The position numbers and the translations under genes are program-made. This document shows, in pieces, positions 26,454 to 34,974 of a stretch of DNA of 64,000 nucleotides. The DNA lies in assembly GCA_022842065.1 (NCBI GenBank), contig JALHQH010000045.1, positions 34,912 to 98,911 of the forward strand. Direction: 5' to 3'. Source of the stretch: Caldilineaceae bacterium. Its GTDB lineage: Bacteria; Chloroflexota; Anaerolineae; Caldilineales; Caldilineaceae. Numbering within the stretch: the stretch's first letter is position 1; every line of letters begins with the position of its first letter. The notes beneath the pieces were generated by a model, which made no database searches, was not told where the DNA came from, and saw only the letters and a list, made by a program, of their open reading frames with translations.

Positions 26454-27035
26454 ATGTCTACAACGCAGAGCAATGATCGCCGGGCGCGACGCACACGCGC
26501 TGCGTTGCAAAAAGCGCTGTTAGAGTTATTACAGAAGCGGCGGCTGGAGAGCATCCAGATCAAAGAGATCACCGATCTGGCGGATGTTTCGCGCCCGGCT
26601 TTCTATTTGCATTTTGAATCAAAAGAGGAGTTGCTACTGAGTCACATTGATGATCTCTTTGTCCAGTTGCACAAAGCTGTCTTTGCAGATCTGCCCAATA
26701 GCCGGCCGGTCACGCTCGAAATGCTGGTGATGACCTCTTTTCAACTGTGGGGCAAGGAGGCTAAAGCCTGGCAAGTGGCCTTGCAGATTGAGAATAAAGA
26801 TCTGCTACTCACCCGCTTGCGGCGGCACATGGCGATGTTGATGGATGAATTTGCCGCCTATCCAGGGAGCAACATCACCCAACATCCAATGATGCACGAT
26901 TATATCGTCGATTTTATGACCGGTGGGGTTTATATGTTGTTGCGCCGCTGGGCTGAGGAACACATGAAGACGCCCGCCGAACAGATCGGCCGGTTGGCTT
27001 ATCAATTGGTAGCACATCTGGGCTCTTGGCCTTAA
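26454..27035 (+). CDS. TetR-family transcriptional regulator
   Basis: Regulator of 193 residues. The N-terminal helix-turn-helix is at about 13-60: RTRAALQKALLELL, IQIKEITDLADVSRPAFYLHFESKEELL, the classic TetR_N motif with the YLHF tail. The C-terminal ligand domain is helical and unassignable. It is divergent from the CruF-like gene (150-base gap), which it may repress, and upstream of MsrB on the same strand. An AT-rich region with TATACT near 26355 could provide the promoter. Confidence 0.9.
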   Translation: MSTTQSNDRRARRTRAALQKALLELLQKRRLESIQIKEITDLADVSRPAFYLHFESKEELLLSHIDDLFVQLHKAVFADLPNSRPVTLEMLVMTSFQLWGKEAKAWQVALQIENKDLLLTRLRRHMAMLMDEFAAYPGSNITQHPMMHDYIVDFMTGGVYMLLRRWAEEHMKTPAEQIGRLAYQLVAHLGSWP

Positions 27036-27193
27036 ACCCCAGGAGCAACGCCTACCACAATCCCGACAAAATAGTGACTTGTCATCAAGCAAACCAGCAG
27101 CTATATTACAGTGTGGCTGTACCGAAAATGGTAGAGTAGACCCCATCCACCAGTGAGTGCGGCAATTGGTTTTAAGCGAAATAGGAGATCCCA

Positions 27194-27658
27194 ATGTCCG
27201 AACAGCAGAAAATAGACTATCGAAAGACCGCCGAGGCGATTGGCCGCTTAACCCCCCAGCAATATCAAGTGACCCAACAGAGTGGCACCGAACGCCCAGG
27301 CACCGGTGAATATTTACATAACAAGGAACCGGGGATCTACGTCGATATTGTCTCCGGTGAGCCGCTTTTTGCTTCCGCCGACAAATATGAAAGTGGCTGT
27401 GGTTGGCCCAGTTTTACCAAACCGATCACGCCGACGTATATCAAGGAACTACGCGACGTCTCGCATGGCATGGTCCGCATTGAAGTGCGTTCGACGCATG
27501 GCGATAGCCATTTGGGCCATGTCTTTACTGATGGGCCACGCGATCGGGGCGGCTTGCGTTACTGTATCAATTCCGCTTCACTGCGTTTTGTCCACCGTGA
27601 TCAGATGGTAGCCGAAGGCTATGGTGACTATTTGGATCAAGTAGAAGAGGTTGCTTAA
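27194..27658 (+). CDS. msrB: Peptide-methionine (R)-S-oxide reductase MsrB
   Basis: Repairs methionine-R-sulfoxide in proteins, in the cytoplasm, with thioredoxin as reductant. The family motifs are complete: GCGWPSF (68-74), [10 protein letters not shown] (102-111) and [11 protein letters not shown], with the catalytic cysteine C124. The two CxxC zinc-binding pairs of some MsrB are absent. Length 154 is standard. AGGAGATC precedes the ATG. MsrA follows 383 bases downstream as a separate gene, so both epimers are covered; the pair may be induced by oxidative stress. Confidence 0.96.
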   Translation: MSEQQKIDYRKTAEAIGRLTPQQYQVTQQSGTERPGTGEYLHNKEPGIYVDIVSGEPLFASADKYESGCGWPSFTKPITPTYIKELRDVSHGMVRIEVRSTHGDSHLGHVFTDGPRDRGGLRYCINSASLRFVHRDQMVAEGYGDYLDQVEEVA

Positions 27659-28041
27659 TGACAAAGGAATGTGCCGTGTTGACCGGCGGCGGTTTTGGGG
27701 GAGGCAAGATGTGTCCCCACGGCGCGCTTGTGCCTGTTGATCGCGCGGCATAGAGATGTTCCGCAGGGAGTAATGCAACACGCTGTCAACAGAGTTTGAG
27801 AACGGGTAGAACGGATTTAAGCTCACCAAAATTCGTTCTACCAGCTACGCAAGAACGGATTTTGCCTATACCATCCGTTAAATCCGTTCTCCAAATCCGC
27901 TGACAGCGTTTGCGGCGTGACATAGAGACAGTTAATACGGCTGTAATAGTTACGACATACTAATGTAATAAATGAAGCATAAGCTGTAAATGGTCGTAGG
28001 AATTACGGCGAATAGTTTAATCAAGTGGAGGATTTTTCATT
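27659..28041. other. 380-bp gap between msrB and msrA containing a repeat
   Basis: Apart from the palindromic element at 27780-27909 (listed separately) no gene is seen. TGTAATAG...TACGACATACTAATG near 27938-27965 may hold an AT-rich promoter for msrA, but no clear -35/-10 pair was found. Confidence 0.6.
27780..27909. repeat. Palindromic element ACGCTGTCA..TGACAGCGT, copy 1
   Basis: 130 bp with terminal 9-base inverted repeats and several inner pairs (GAACGGATTT/AAATCCGTTC, AGAACG). Copy 2 of the same length and words is at 36094-36223, with longer perfect ends. No coding potential. Confidence 0.8.
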
Positions 28042-28551
28042 ATGACAAAAGAACGCGCAGTGTTGGCGGGCGGCTGTTTTTGGGGCATGCAAGATCTGAT
28101 CCGCAAACTGCCGGGGGTCCTGAGTACACGCGTCGGCTACACCGGGGGTGATGTCAAAAACGCCACCTATCGCAATCATGGCACTCATGCCGAAGGCATT
28201 GAAATCTGGTTTGAAAGTGACCAGATCAGCTATCGCAAGCTGCTGGAGTTTTTCTTCCAGATCCACGATCCCAGCACCCTCAACCGCCAGGGTAATGATC
28301 GTGGCATGTCCTACCGCTCCGGGATCTATTATGTCGACGAAGCGCAACAGCAGGTGGCGCTCGATACCATTGCCGATGTCAACGCCTCTGGCATCTGGCC
28401 GGGCAAGGTGGTCACCGAAGTAAAGTCGGTGGGCGATTTCTGGGAAGCTGAGCCGGAGCACCAGGATTATCTGGTGCGCTATCCACACGGCTACACCTGT
28501 CACTTCCCGCGCAAGAATTGGGTCTTGCCGGTGCGGGAAAAGGTGATGTAA
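28042..28551 (+). CDS. msrA: Peptide-methionine (S)-S-oxide reductase MsrA
   Basis: Repairs methionine-S-sulfoxide. [12 protein letters not shown] places the catalytic cysteine at C12; [54 protein letters not shown] and [12 protein letters not shown] are the standard MsrA motifs. At 169 residues it is a single-domain enzyme; recycling cysteines at the far C-terminus are not obvious. GTGGAGG precedes the ATG. A strong terminator follows at 28594. Confidence 0.96.
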   Translation: MTKERAVLAGGCFWGMQDLIRKLPGVLSTRVGYTGGDVKNATYRNHGTHAEGIEIWFESDQISYRKLLEFFFQIHDPSTLNRQGNDRGMSYRSGIYYVDEAQQQVALDTIADVNASGIWPGKVVTEVKSVGDFWEAEPEHQDYLVRYPHGYTCHFPRKNWVLPVREKVM

Positions 28552-28593
28552 GGCGGCTAATCGACTGTGCGCCAAGCACGCAGGCTGATTTTA

Positions 28594-28637
28594 GAAAAAG
28601 AGAGGGGTAGTGATATTTATCACTACCCCTCTCTTTT
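28594..28637 (+). terminator. Rho-independent terminator after msrA
   Basis: A perfect stem with arms AAAGAGAGGGGTAGTGATA and its complement around TT, ending in TTTT, starts 42 bases after the msrA stop. It also separates msrA from convergent minus-strand genes and could stop transcription from both sides. Confidence 0.85.
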
Positions 28638-28665
28638 GTTGGTGTATTCTATATAAATGATACGT

Positions 28666-29060
28666 CTATGTTTCCACCACCTGCGAAAAGCCCAAGATCG
28701 GCAGCACCCGATCCATGTCCACGAGCGCTAAGCCAGGGTTGTAGCCATAGGCACCATGCACCACGGCCTCGCCGACCAAAGGCCGCGCCAGGCGTAACCG
28801 GATCGTCTGATCCATCGGGTAGACCACCTTGGTAATCGGTACATCGCCGCTGTTGTCCTCCACCTTAAAACAGTTGGCGGCTCGATCTAGATTGTCTAGC
28901 CGGTCGAGCACATGGGCAAAACGCAGTTCGATGACCGCTTGCCTGATGGGCTGCGCGTGTTATAAATCCGAGGTATGGTATGCCACCAACTGCCCATAGA
29001 CCAACCCCTTGCACCGCTCGTGCCAGCCCTTCACATGCACTATGCTGCGTAATGCGATCC
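28666..29060 (-). pseudogene. C-terminal relic, sialate O-acetylesterase-like
   Basis: Reading leftwards from about 29060, one frame gives VHVKGWHERCKGLVYGQLVA, YHTSDL, a TAA stop, then HAQPIRQAVIELRFAHVLDRL and, to 28666, NPGLALVDMDRVLPILGFSQVV. The pieces join in one frame and look like the tail of a carbohydrate esterase-type protein (sialate O-acetylesterase/GDSL-like), though this assignment is tentative. Only about 130 codons survive, with an internal stop, and the 5' side is replaced by the desaturase gene, whose stop is at 29064. It is a deletion remnant. Confidence 0.55.
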
Positions 29061-29063
29061 GCG

Positions 29064-30095
29064 TCAGGCACTGACGGCGGAAGGCACCGGCGGCACATAT
29101 TGATAGCTGGGATCGATCTGCTGCTTGCGCACAATCGGAATGATCTCCTGCCAGGTGGCAACCAAACCGACGGGTGACGGCGGCAGATCATGGGCGATGG
29201 CCCGATGCAATTTGCCCAACTTGTAACAGGGCACCGCCGCGTACATATGGTGCTCGATGTGATAGTTCATGTGCCAATAGAGAAACTGGACAAAAGGATT
29301 GACCAGAAAGGTGCGGGTGCAGAGGCGAAAATCATTCACGTTATCTTGTAGCCCCACATGTTGCGTGTTGTTGCAGAGAAAGAGCAGCCAACCGCCATAG
29401 AAAGGGGCTAAGGTAATCAGCACCGGCAGCAGCCAGAGCTGCATCCCCACCACAAAGTAGAGGGCAACGGACAGGACAAGCAGCAGGGCATGGCTGATCA
29501 ACAAGAAGCGCGCCCAGCCAAAGAGCCGTTGCCGCTGGTCGGTCTCTGTCACTGGGAAGAGGATCTGCTCCCATTCGCCTTCCAAGCGGCCCTGGCTCAG
29601 CCGCACCACGCCTTTGACACGCTGGTAGAAGCCCCACGGATTGACAAAGGCACTCTTCCAAAAGCCTTCATAGGTAATCTTAAAGGGCAACATCACCTCC
29701 AGATCATCAGGCGGGTGCAGGGTATACTTGTGGTGCTCCTGGTGGCTGGTCCAAAAGAAGACATGGTTAAAACTGCCGAGGAAGCTGAAGAGATAGAGAA
29801 AAAAGGTATTCAACCATTTGCTCTTAAAGACCGTACTGTGACATAACTCGTGGAAGCCATTCAACAGAAAGGCATAGAAGGTGCCGTGGGCAAAGAGCAC
29901 CAGCAATAAGACCCAGACGGGTAGATTGGCTGCCGCATAAAAGGCCGCCGCGCCGGTTAAGGTGAGCAGCCCCAAATGGCCCAAGGTCTGTAACAGGCCC
30001 CAAAAGTCACTGCGTTGATTCAGCTCCGCCAGGGTGGCCCGCTCGATCGGGGTACGATACCAGTTGATTTTTTGATGTTTTTGTTCGTTCAGCAT
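29064..30095 (-). CDS. Membrane fatty acid desaturase
   Basis: Di-iron acyl-lipid desaturase-type membrane protein of 343 residues. The three histidine boxes are HELCH (82-86), HQEHH (118-122) and HIEHH (279-283), with an extra NTQH at 243-246. Hydrophobic segments lie near 33-80, 95-115, 195-235. GGAG six bases before the ATG at 30095 decides the start; a Met four codons upstream is possible. It could desaturate fatty acids, sphingolipids or be a carotenoid-related ketolase/hydroxylase; boxes fit the first best. It stands alone, followed by a decayed esterase fragment. Confidence 0.9.
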   Translation of the reverse strand: MLNEQKHQKINWYRTPIERATLAELNQRSDFWGLLQTLGHLGLLTLTGAAAFYAAANLPVWVLLLVLFAHGTFYAFLLNGFHELCHSTVFKSKWLNTFFLYLFSFLGSFNHVFFWTSHQEHHKYTLHPPDDLEVMLPFKITYEGFWKSAFVNPWGFYQRVKGVVRLSQGRLEGEWEQILFPVTETDQRQRLFGWARFLLISHALLLVLSVALYFVVGMQLWLLPVLITLAPFYGGWLLFLCNNTQHVGLQDNVNDFRLCTRTFLVNPFVQFLYWHMNYHIEHHMYAAVPCYKLGKLHRAIAHDLPPSPVGLVATWQEIIPIVRKQQIDPSYQYVPPVPSAVSA

Positions 30096-30236
30096 AGACA
30101 ACTCCATCGGTCTTGAACTTGGATTTTACTCGCGGCAGCATGGACATCAGGACTGCCGCAGATAGATTATCCCAACGGACGCCAGAAAGCAAACCCCTCT
30201 TTGACACATCAACCAGGTAACCGTCACGGGGCAACC

Positions 30237-30304
30237 TGTGTGCGTCGCACTGGTCGTACCAGATCGAGGCGACGAAACAACGCTTGACCAGTGCGACGCA
30301 CACA
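30237..30304. repeat. Hairpin TGTGTGCGTCGCACTGGTC, copy 1
   Basis: Perfect 19-base arms at 30237-30255 and 30286-30304. The second copy, with arms GCGTGCGTCGCACTGACC, is at 48748-48813. Loops differ, so stem sequences are conserved while the centre varies. Confidence 0.8.
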
Positions 30305-30354
30305 ATGGGCACACGTCCCCAAAGTGAGTACACCCCACCTCACGCTTTTGGCAT

Positions 30355-30383
30355 TTGACAAGTGCAACTGGCTATAGTATTGT
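30355..30383 (+). promoter_or_regulatory. Sigma70-like promoter for the PLP enzyme gene
   Basis: TTGACA at 30355-30360, 17-base spacer ending TATAG, TATTGT at 30378-30383. The TATAG immediately before the -10 is shared with the promoters at 9029 and 17059. Confidence 0.55.
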
Positions 30384-30612
30384 CGTATACCTGCCAACTG
30401 GCGCGTTTTGAGCACTTCGCCACCCTGGCAATCACCCCGCGGTCGTTTCTATTTTGCCACCGCGCACAGCCTGACCAGGTGCTGGATTATGCACGATGGC
30501 CGGGGTGTGCGCAGTGACTACTGGCCAAGCATAAACCCAGGAAATCATCACCATCTTACGGTAGGCACAAGCGCTGTCGTTGCCTGCACAGAGCGCAAAG
30601 AGAGAGCATACA

Positions 30613-31698
30613 ATGATCGGTTACCCTAAAACAGAACTGGATACGCCGGTACTCTGGGTTGATCTGGAGCGGCTGGAACAGAACATTACCACCTTGGCGC
30701 GTCACTTTGAGGACGCGGGCGTCAACTGGCGCCCCCACACCAAGGGTAACAAGGTGCCCGCTCTTGCCCACAAGTTGCTGGCCGCCGGCGCGATTGGGGT
30801 CACCTGTGCCAAGTTGAGCGAGGCGGAAGTGATGGTCGCCGCGGGGATCAAGGATATCCTCGTCGCCAACCAGGTGACGGGCAAACATAAACTGCCGCGC
30901 CTTGCCAATCTCTGTCGCCAGGCCGATGTTAAGGTGACGGTCGACAATGCGCGTAACGTCGCGGCCCTGGGCGCGGCGGCGGTCACCTATGGCACCGAGA
31001 TCGGCGTGTTGATCGAACTTGACTGTGGCATGGAACGGGCGGGTGTGCAACCGGGCGCACCGGTTTTGGCCCTGGCGCAACTGATCACCCAAACCCCTGG
31101 CGTGCGTTTGCGCGGCTTGATGACCTGGGAAGGGCACACGCTGGCGCTTACGGATCCCACAGCGCAACGCCAAGCGATTACCCACTGTATCGAGCTACTC
31201 ACCAGCAGCGCCGAACTTTGTCGGCACAACGGTATTGCGATTGAGATCGTCTCCTGTGGTGGCAGCGGCACCTATCAGGTCACTCCCTTCTTGCCCGGTG
31301 TGACCGAGATCCAGGCCGGCGGCGCGATCTTCTGTGATGTCACCTACCAGAGTTGGGGGATCGACCTCCAGCCCGCGCTCTTTGTGCAGACCACAGTGAC
31401 CAGCCGCCCCAACCTGCAGCGGATCATTTGTGACGCTGGGTTTAAGTCGTTGCCCAGCAGCGAGGGCGCGCCTGCGCCGCTGGGGTTGGCGCAAAGGGTG
31501 CTGAAGGTGATTTCCTCAGCCGAGCATGGCGCGGTCGAACTAGCAAGCGCCAATGAAACGCTCCAGGTCGGCGATCTGCTTGACTTTGTCGTCGGCTATG
31601 GTGATAACACCGTCTTTCTCCATGACGTGATGGTGGGCGTGCGTAACGGCATCGTCGAAGCCATCTGGCCGATCCTCGGGCGGGGTAAACTACAATAG
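30613..31698 (+). CDS. D-threonine aldolase-family (alanine racemase-fold) PLP enzyme
   Basis: PLP-dependent enzyme of 361 residues with an N-terminal alanine-racemase barrel and a C-terminal beta domain. WRPHTKGNK (39-47) carries the PLP lysine of the D-threonine aldolase/DSD1 family; LDCGMERAGVQPG and SCGGSGTYQ are conserved phosphate- and cofactor-binding runs. Family members have a C-terminal HxC metal site; here the corresponding region reads GYGDNTVFLHD, so the metal ligands look absent. D-threonine or D-serine lyase is thus only a guess, and a racemase or other beta-hydroxy amino acid enzyme is possible. The start at 30613 avoids a non-conserved 11-residue extension. Confidence 0.83.
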   Translation: MIGYPKTELDTPVLWVDLERLEQNITTLARHFEDAGVNWRPHTKGNKVPALAHKLLAAGAIGVTCAKLSEAEVMVAAGIKDILVANQVTGKHKLPRLANLCRQADVKVTVDNARNVAALGAAAVTYGTEIGVLIELDCGMERAGVQPGAPVLALAQLITQTPGVRLRGLMTWEGHTLALTDPTAQRQAITHCIELLTSSAELCRHNGIAIEIVSCGGSGTYQVTPFLPGVTEIQAGGAIFCDVTYQSWGIDLQPALFVQTTVTSRPNLQRIICDAGFKSLPSSEGAPAPLGLAQRVLKVISSAEHGAVELASANETLQVGDLLDFVVGYGDNTVFLHDVMVGVRNGIVEAIWPILGRGKLQ

Positions 31699-31705
31699 AG
31701 TTGCT

Positions 31706-31809
31706 TTGTCATTCCGCGCCCAGTGGGCACCCGAAGCGAGGAATCTCGGGCTGGCAACCTGAGATTCCGCGCCAAAAAGCCCGGGTGCCCATTGGGCGCG
31801 GAATGACAA
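31706..31809. repeat. Palindromic element GTCATTCCGCGCCCA, copy 1
   Basis: About 104 bp whose ends are long inverted repeats (TTGTCATTCCGCGCCC and complement), with an inner GAGGAATCTC/GAGATTCC pair. A sister copy is at 37111-37218. The inner word CCCAGTGGGCACCCGGG is also found in the repeats near 55365 and 60370. Confidence 0.85.
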
Positions 31810-31838
31810 GTATCCATCATTAAGGGGAAGGGAAGGCG

Positions 31839-33632
31839 ATGTTTCACAACCTAACACCCCACCTGTTTTGGGTCGAGGACAGTTGTACCGTCTACGGCAT
31901 CCAGCAAGGTGACGCCACACTCTTAATTGACTGTGGCACCGACCTGACCCCTGCGGCTTTGCAACAAGCCGGACACAGTCGGGTTGAACAGCTTTTGCTT
32001 ACTCACTTCCATCGCGACCAGTGTGCCGGCGCGATCAAGTGGCAAGCGCAGGGCGCGCAGGTGACCATCCCCTTTGCTGAGCGGCGCTACTTTGAAGAGA
32101 GCGATCTGCTCAAGGCCGCCTATGATATCTATGACAACTACACCGCCTACTATCCTGGCCGTGGCCCATTAACCGATCTCCACGCCGACCGCTACGCCTA
32201 TGATTACACCAGCCTGACCTGGCGCGATCTGCAGATCGCGGTGATCCCCTTGCCGGGTCACACCTTCGGCAGTGTCGGCTATCTCTTGACCGTCGATGGC
32301 CAGCGGCTGCTCGCCTGTGGTGATCTGATGGCTGCACCGGGCAAGTTGCATGAGTACTACTCAAGCCAGTGGCGCTATATGGATTTCCAGGGCCATATCA
32401 ACCTGCTGGAGAGTTTGGCCGCGGTGGAAAGGCTCGGCGTTGACTGGATTCTGCCTGGCCACGGCGCACCCTTTGCGGCCACCGCACAAGCCTTTGCTGA
32501 CTTGCGGGGACCATTGGTTGAACTGTACGAACTTTTTTATGCCAAACCCTACACCCCCTACCGCGCCCAGTTGCGCCAGTTGACGCCCCATGTCTATGAA
32601 GTGACAAACTCAATGGCGAACAGCTATGTGATCAAGGTAGACAGCCATGCGCTGCTGATCGACTGTGGCTATACCTCCGGCGCACCGATCACCGCCAATC
32701 CCCACCGTTTTATCGATCACCTGTTGCCTGCGCTCGAAAGCGAATTAGGCATCCAGACGGTTGAATGGTTTTTGCCCTCTCATTATCACGATGATCATCT
32801 GGCCGGCTACCCCGCGTTGCAGGCGCGCTATGGCACGCAGGTCGCGTCATCCCCCGAACTCCAGGACATTTTAGAACATCCAGAGCGTTATGAAATGCCC
32901 TGTCTGGTACCCCAGGGGATTGTGGTCAGCCAGGTGGTGGAACGGGGCGCGGCCTTGCACTGGCGGGGCATTGACTTTTTCATCGAGCAGCAGCCTGGTC
33001 AAACCCTGTATCATCACCTGATCTTTTTTGAAGTCGACAGCACGCGTTTTCTCTGCATCGGTGACAACATCTCCGGCCTCTCCTTTCGCGAGGAACGTGA
33101 CCATATTCACTCGTTCATTCCCAAGAATCGCACACCGGTCACCAGCTACACCGACATGCCGCGTCAAATTCTCGACCGCGCGCCCGACATCCTGTTGACC
33201 GGCCACGGCGGCGCGGTACCTTGTGATCTGGCCAAAGTCGCGCGTTGGCAACAGTGGATGGCCAAGTGGCAAGCCGACTTTACCCAGATCCTCGCCCAGC
33301 CGCACCCCAACCTGGGCATGGACCCCCATTGGATCGAGTTCTACCCCTACAAAGTGCGGGTGCAGCCCGGTGCCACTGTCACGTTCCAGCTCCGCATCAC
33401 CAACCACGAGGCCGCGCCACGCAACTGCGCGCTGCATTTCCGGTCGGTCGCTGGTGTCCAACTAGATCCCGAAAGCGCGGCCGTGGTTGCCGCGCCTGGC
33501 CAAGTAACAACCGTCAGCGTGACCGCCCACTTCCCCACGACTTTCACCACCCACGCCCTGCCCGTGCTGGCCGATGTGACCTGGCAGGGAAAACGACTGG
33601 GCGAAATCGCCGAAGCGATTGCCTACTGGTAA
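31839..33632 (+). CDS. Tandem metallo-beta-lactamase-fold hydrolase with beta-sandwich tail
   Basis: A 597-residue protein with two MBL domains. Domain 1 (about 8-245) has HFHRDQ at 56-61, H141 (PGHTFG), D162 (CGDLM) and H208 (PGHGAP); the last residue of the HxHxDH motif is Gln61 instead of His, so one metal ligand is altered. Domain 2 (about 250-490) has the canonical HYHDDH at 315-320, CIGDN and TGHGG. The remainder (about 500-597) is beta-rich, like an extracellular-type sandwich, although no signal peptide is present. One domain may be catalytic and the other structural. The gene lies between a PLP enzyme and sugar dehydrogenases; substrate unknown. Confidence 0.85.
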   Translation: MFHNLTPHLFWVEDSCTVYGIQQGDATLLIDCGTDLTPAALQQAGHSRVEQLLLTHFHRDQCAGAIKWQAQGAQVTIPFAERRYFEESDLLKAAYDIYDNYTAYYPGRGPLTDLHADRYAYDYTSLTWRDLQIAVIPLPGHTFGSVGYLLTVDGQRLLACGDLMAAPGKLHEYYSSQWRYMDFQGHINLLESLAAVERLGVDWILPGHGAPFAATAQAFADLRGPLVELYELFYAKPYTPYRAQLRQLTPHVYEVTNSMANSYVIKVDSHALLIDCGYTSGAPITANPHRFIDHLLPALESELGIQTVEWFLPSHYHDDHLAGYPALQARYGTQVASSPELQDILEHPERYEMPCLVPQGIVVSQVVERGAALHWRGIDFFIEQQPGQTLYHHLIFFEVDSTRFLCIGDNISGLSFREERDHIHSFIPKNRTPVTSYTDMPRQILDRAPDILLTGHGGAVPCDLAKVARWQQWMAKWQADFTQILAQPHPNLGMDPHWIEFYPYKVRVQPGATVTFQLRITNHEAAPRNCALHFRSVAGVQLDPESAAVVAAPGQVTTVSVTAHFPTTFTTHALPVLADVTWQGKRLGEIAEAIAYW

Positions 33633-33718
33633 CTGATTACCGACGACTGTCCACTGACGACTGTCCACTGACCACTGGCAAGCAAAAGCCTGAAATAAAC
33701 CTTACCCTTGCAAGGCAG

Positions 33719-33769
33719 TTGACAACCACTTGAGAGTGAATTACACTGCATGTATAGGACAATAGGATG
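33719..33769 (+). promoter_or_regulatory. Promoter region with TATAGGACAATAGGATG motif
   Basis: TTGACA at 33719-33724, 17 bases, TACACT at 33742-33747; the motif TATAGGACAATAGGATG (33753-33769) lies just downstream and matches those at 9047 and 17077 at 14 of 17 positions. The start codon is 48 bases further on. Confidence 0.5.
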
Positions 33770-33816
33770 GCTCTACAACGCTTACCTACCCATCATTACT
33801 TATAAGGAGCAGCTCT

Positions 33817-34851
33817 GTGCGCAAAATTCGCATTGCCCAAGCCGGGGTGTCGATGATCCATGCCAATCTCTATCGCGATACCCTCATGCTCTTGCCGGAC
33901 GAAGTCGAATTAGTCGGCTTCTATGATGTCGATCCCGATAGTGTACGCAAAAACCTTAAGCCGGATGCACAGCAGGTTCCTTTCTATCCCACCTTGGCTG
34001 ATCTGTTAACCGAGGCCAAGCCCGATGTAGTGATGGTCTCCACTTATCTGAAAGAGATGCCCAGTTGGATGTTACAGGTGGCCGAGGCGGGGGTTAACGT
34101 CTGGGCGGATAAACCCTTTGCTGTCCATTCGAGCCAGTTGCTGCCTGTGGCCGAGGCCGTCAAACGCAATAACCTGCACTTCTCGTGTGGTTACTCCTGG
34201 CGCTTTCACCCGATCAGCCAGTTGATCAAGGAAAGCTACGACGCCGGTCTGCTGGGCAAACCCTATTCGATTGAGATGCGCTTTCTCACCTCCAGCGTGA
34301 CGCGACGCAACCCGAATACCTGGTATATGCGGCGGGAAGAGGCCGGCGGTGGGATTCTCAACTGGCTGGGCTGTCACTGGTTCGATCTCATGCGCTACAT
34401 CACCAGCTCAGAAGTGAGCAAGGTCAGTGCGATTGAGGCCAATGTCAGTGGGCTGCCGATTGACATTGAAGATGGCGCGGTCGTCTCTCTGCAATTTGCC
34501 AACGGCATGATCGGCAGCTTGCATACCGGTTATTTTACGCCAGGGGACAGCGAAATTTCCTTTGGCTTGCGCGGCTCGGAAGGCTGGGCCAAATGGGAAG
34601 AGGCCGAAAAAGCGGTGACGATCAAGAGCGTCAACCCCCTGTGGGCCAGCGCGCCCCAACGAAAATTTGCCGTGCCCACCGCCGAAGTCGGCGGTTACGG
34701 GGCCGAAGGGCGGGCGCTCATTCGCCAATTTGCCGCCGCGATCCGGGGTGAAGGGCCGAGCGGCTATACGGTCGATGATGCGATCAAGTCCTTACAGATC
34801 ATCGAGGCCGCCCATGAATCAGCGCGCACCGGTCAGACGATCAGTTTGTAA
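33817..34851 (+). CDS. Gfo/Idh/MocA-family oxidoreductase
   Basis: NAD(P)-dependent sugar or inositol dehydrogenase-like protein of 344 residues. The Rossmann domain opens IRIAQAGVSMIHANLY (a degenerate GxGxxG), and the family DKP motif occurs in WADKPFAVHS; the C-terminal domain has GGGILNWLGCHWFDLMRY with the histidine expected near the active site. TAAGGAGC precedes a GTG start at 33817. It is followed by a paralogue of the same subfamily (SGGGILAWLGCHYLDMMRF), so both may act on related substrates. Confidence 0.88.
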   Translation: MRKIRIAQAGVSMIHANLYRDTLMLLPDEVELVGFYDVDPDSVRKNLKPDAQQVPFYPTLADLLTEAKPDVVMVSTYLKEMPSWMLQVAEAGVNVWADKPFAVHSSQLLPVAEAVKRNNLHFSCGYSWRFHPISQLIKESYDAGLLGKPYSIEMRFLTSSVTRRNPNTWYMRREEAGGGILNWLGCHWFDLMRYITSSEVSKVSAIEANVSGLPIDIEDGAVVSLQFANGMIGSLHTGYFTPGDSEISFGLRGSEGWAKWEEAEKAVTIKSVNPLWASAPQRKFAVPTAEVGGYGAEGRALIRQFAAAIRGEGPSGYTVDDAIKSLQIIEAAHESARTGQTISL

Positions 34852-34870
34852 ATTGTTATCTACAGGTCCA

Positions 34871-34936
34871 AGGTGACAGGCACGGTCCACAAGCAAGGGG
34901 ATGGATCAACCATTTTGTGGACCATGCCTGTCACCT
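34871..34936. repeat. Hairpin AGGTGACAGGCACGGTCCACAA
   Basis: 22-base arms at 34871-34892 and 34915-34936, one mismatch. The ends AGGTGACAG/CTGTCACCT are similar to 18917-18983. Located between two Gfo/Idh genes. Confidence 0.75.
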
Positions 34937-34974
34937 CCGTTTAACGACTACGCCACTTCAGTAGGAGCACCACC

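Larger units (their letters stand above)
30096..30612. other. 500-bp divergent gap with hairpin and long leader
   Basis: Contains the GTGCGTCGCACTG hairpin (30237-30304) and a promoter at 30355-30383 (listed separately). About 230 bases then separate that promoter from the start at 30613. This leader shows no clear terminator, riboswitch core or convincing gene; a 73-codon frame in it has no recognisable domain. Confidence 0.55.

Noticed and set aside
30408..30629. 73-codon frame in the leader of the PLP enzyme gene
   Set aside because: No ribosome-binding site, no recognisable domain, and it overlaps the real start of the downstream gene.
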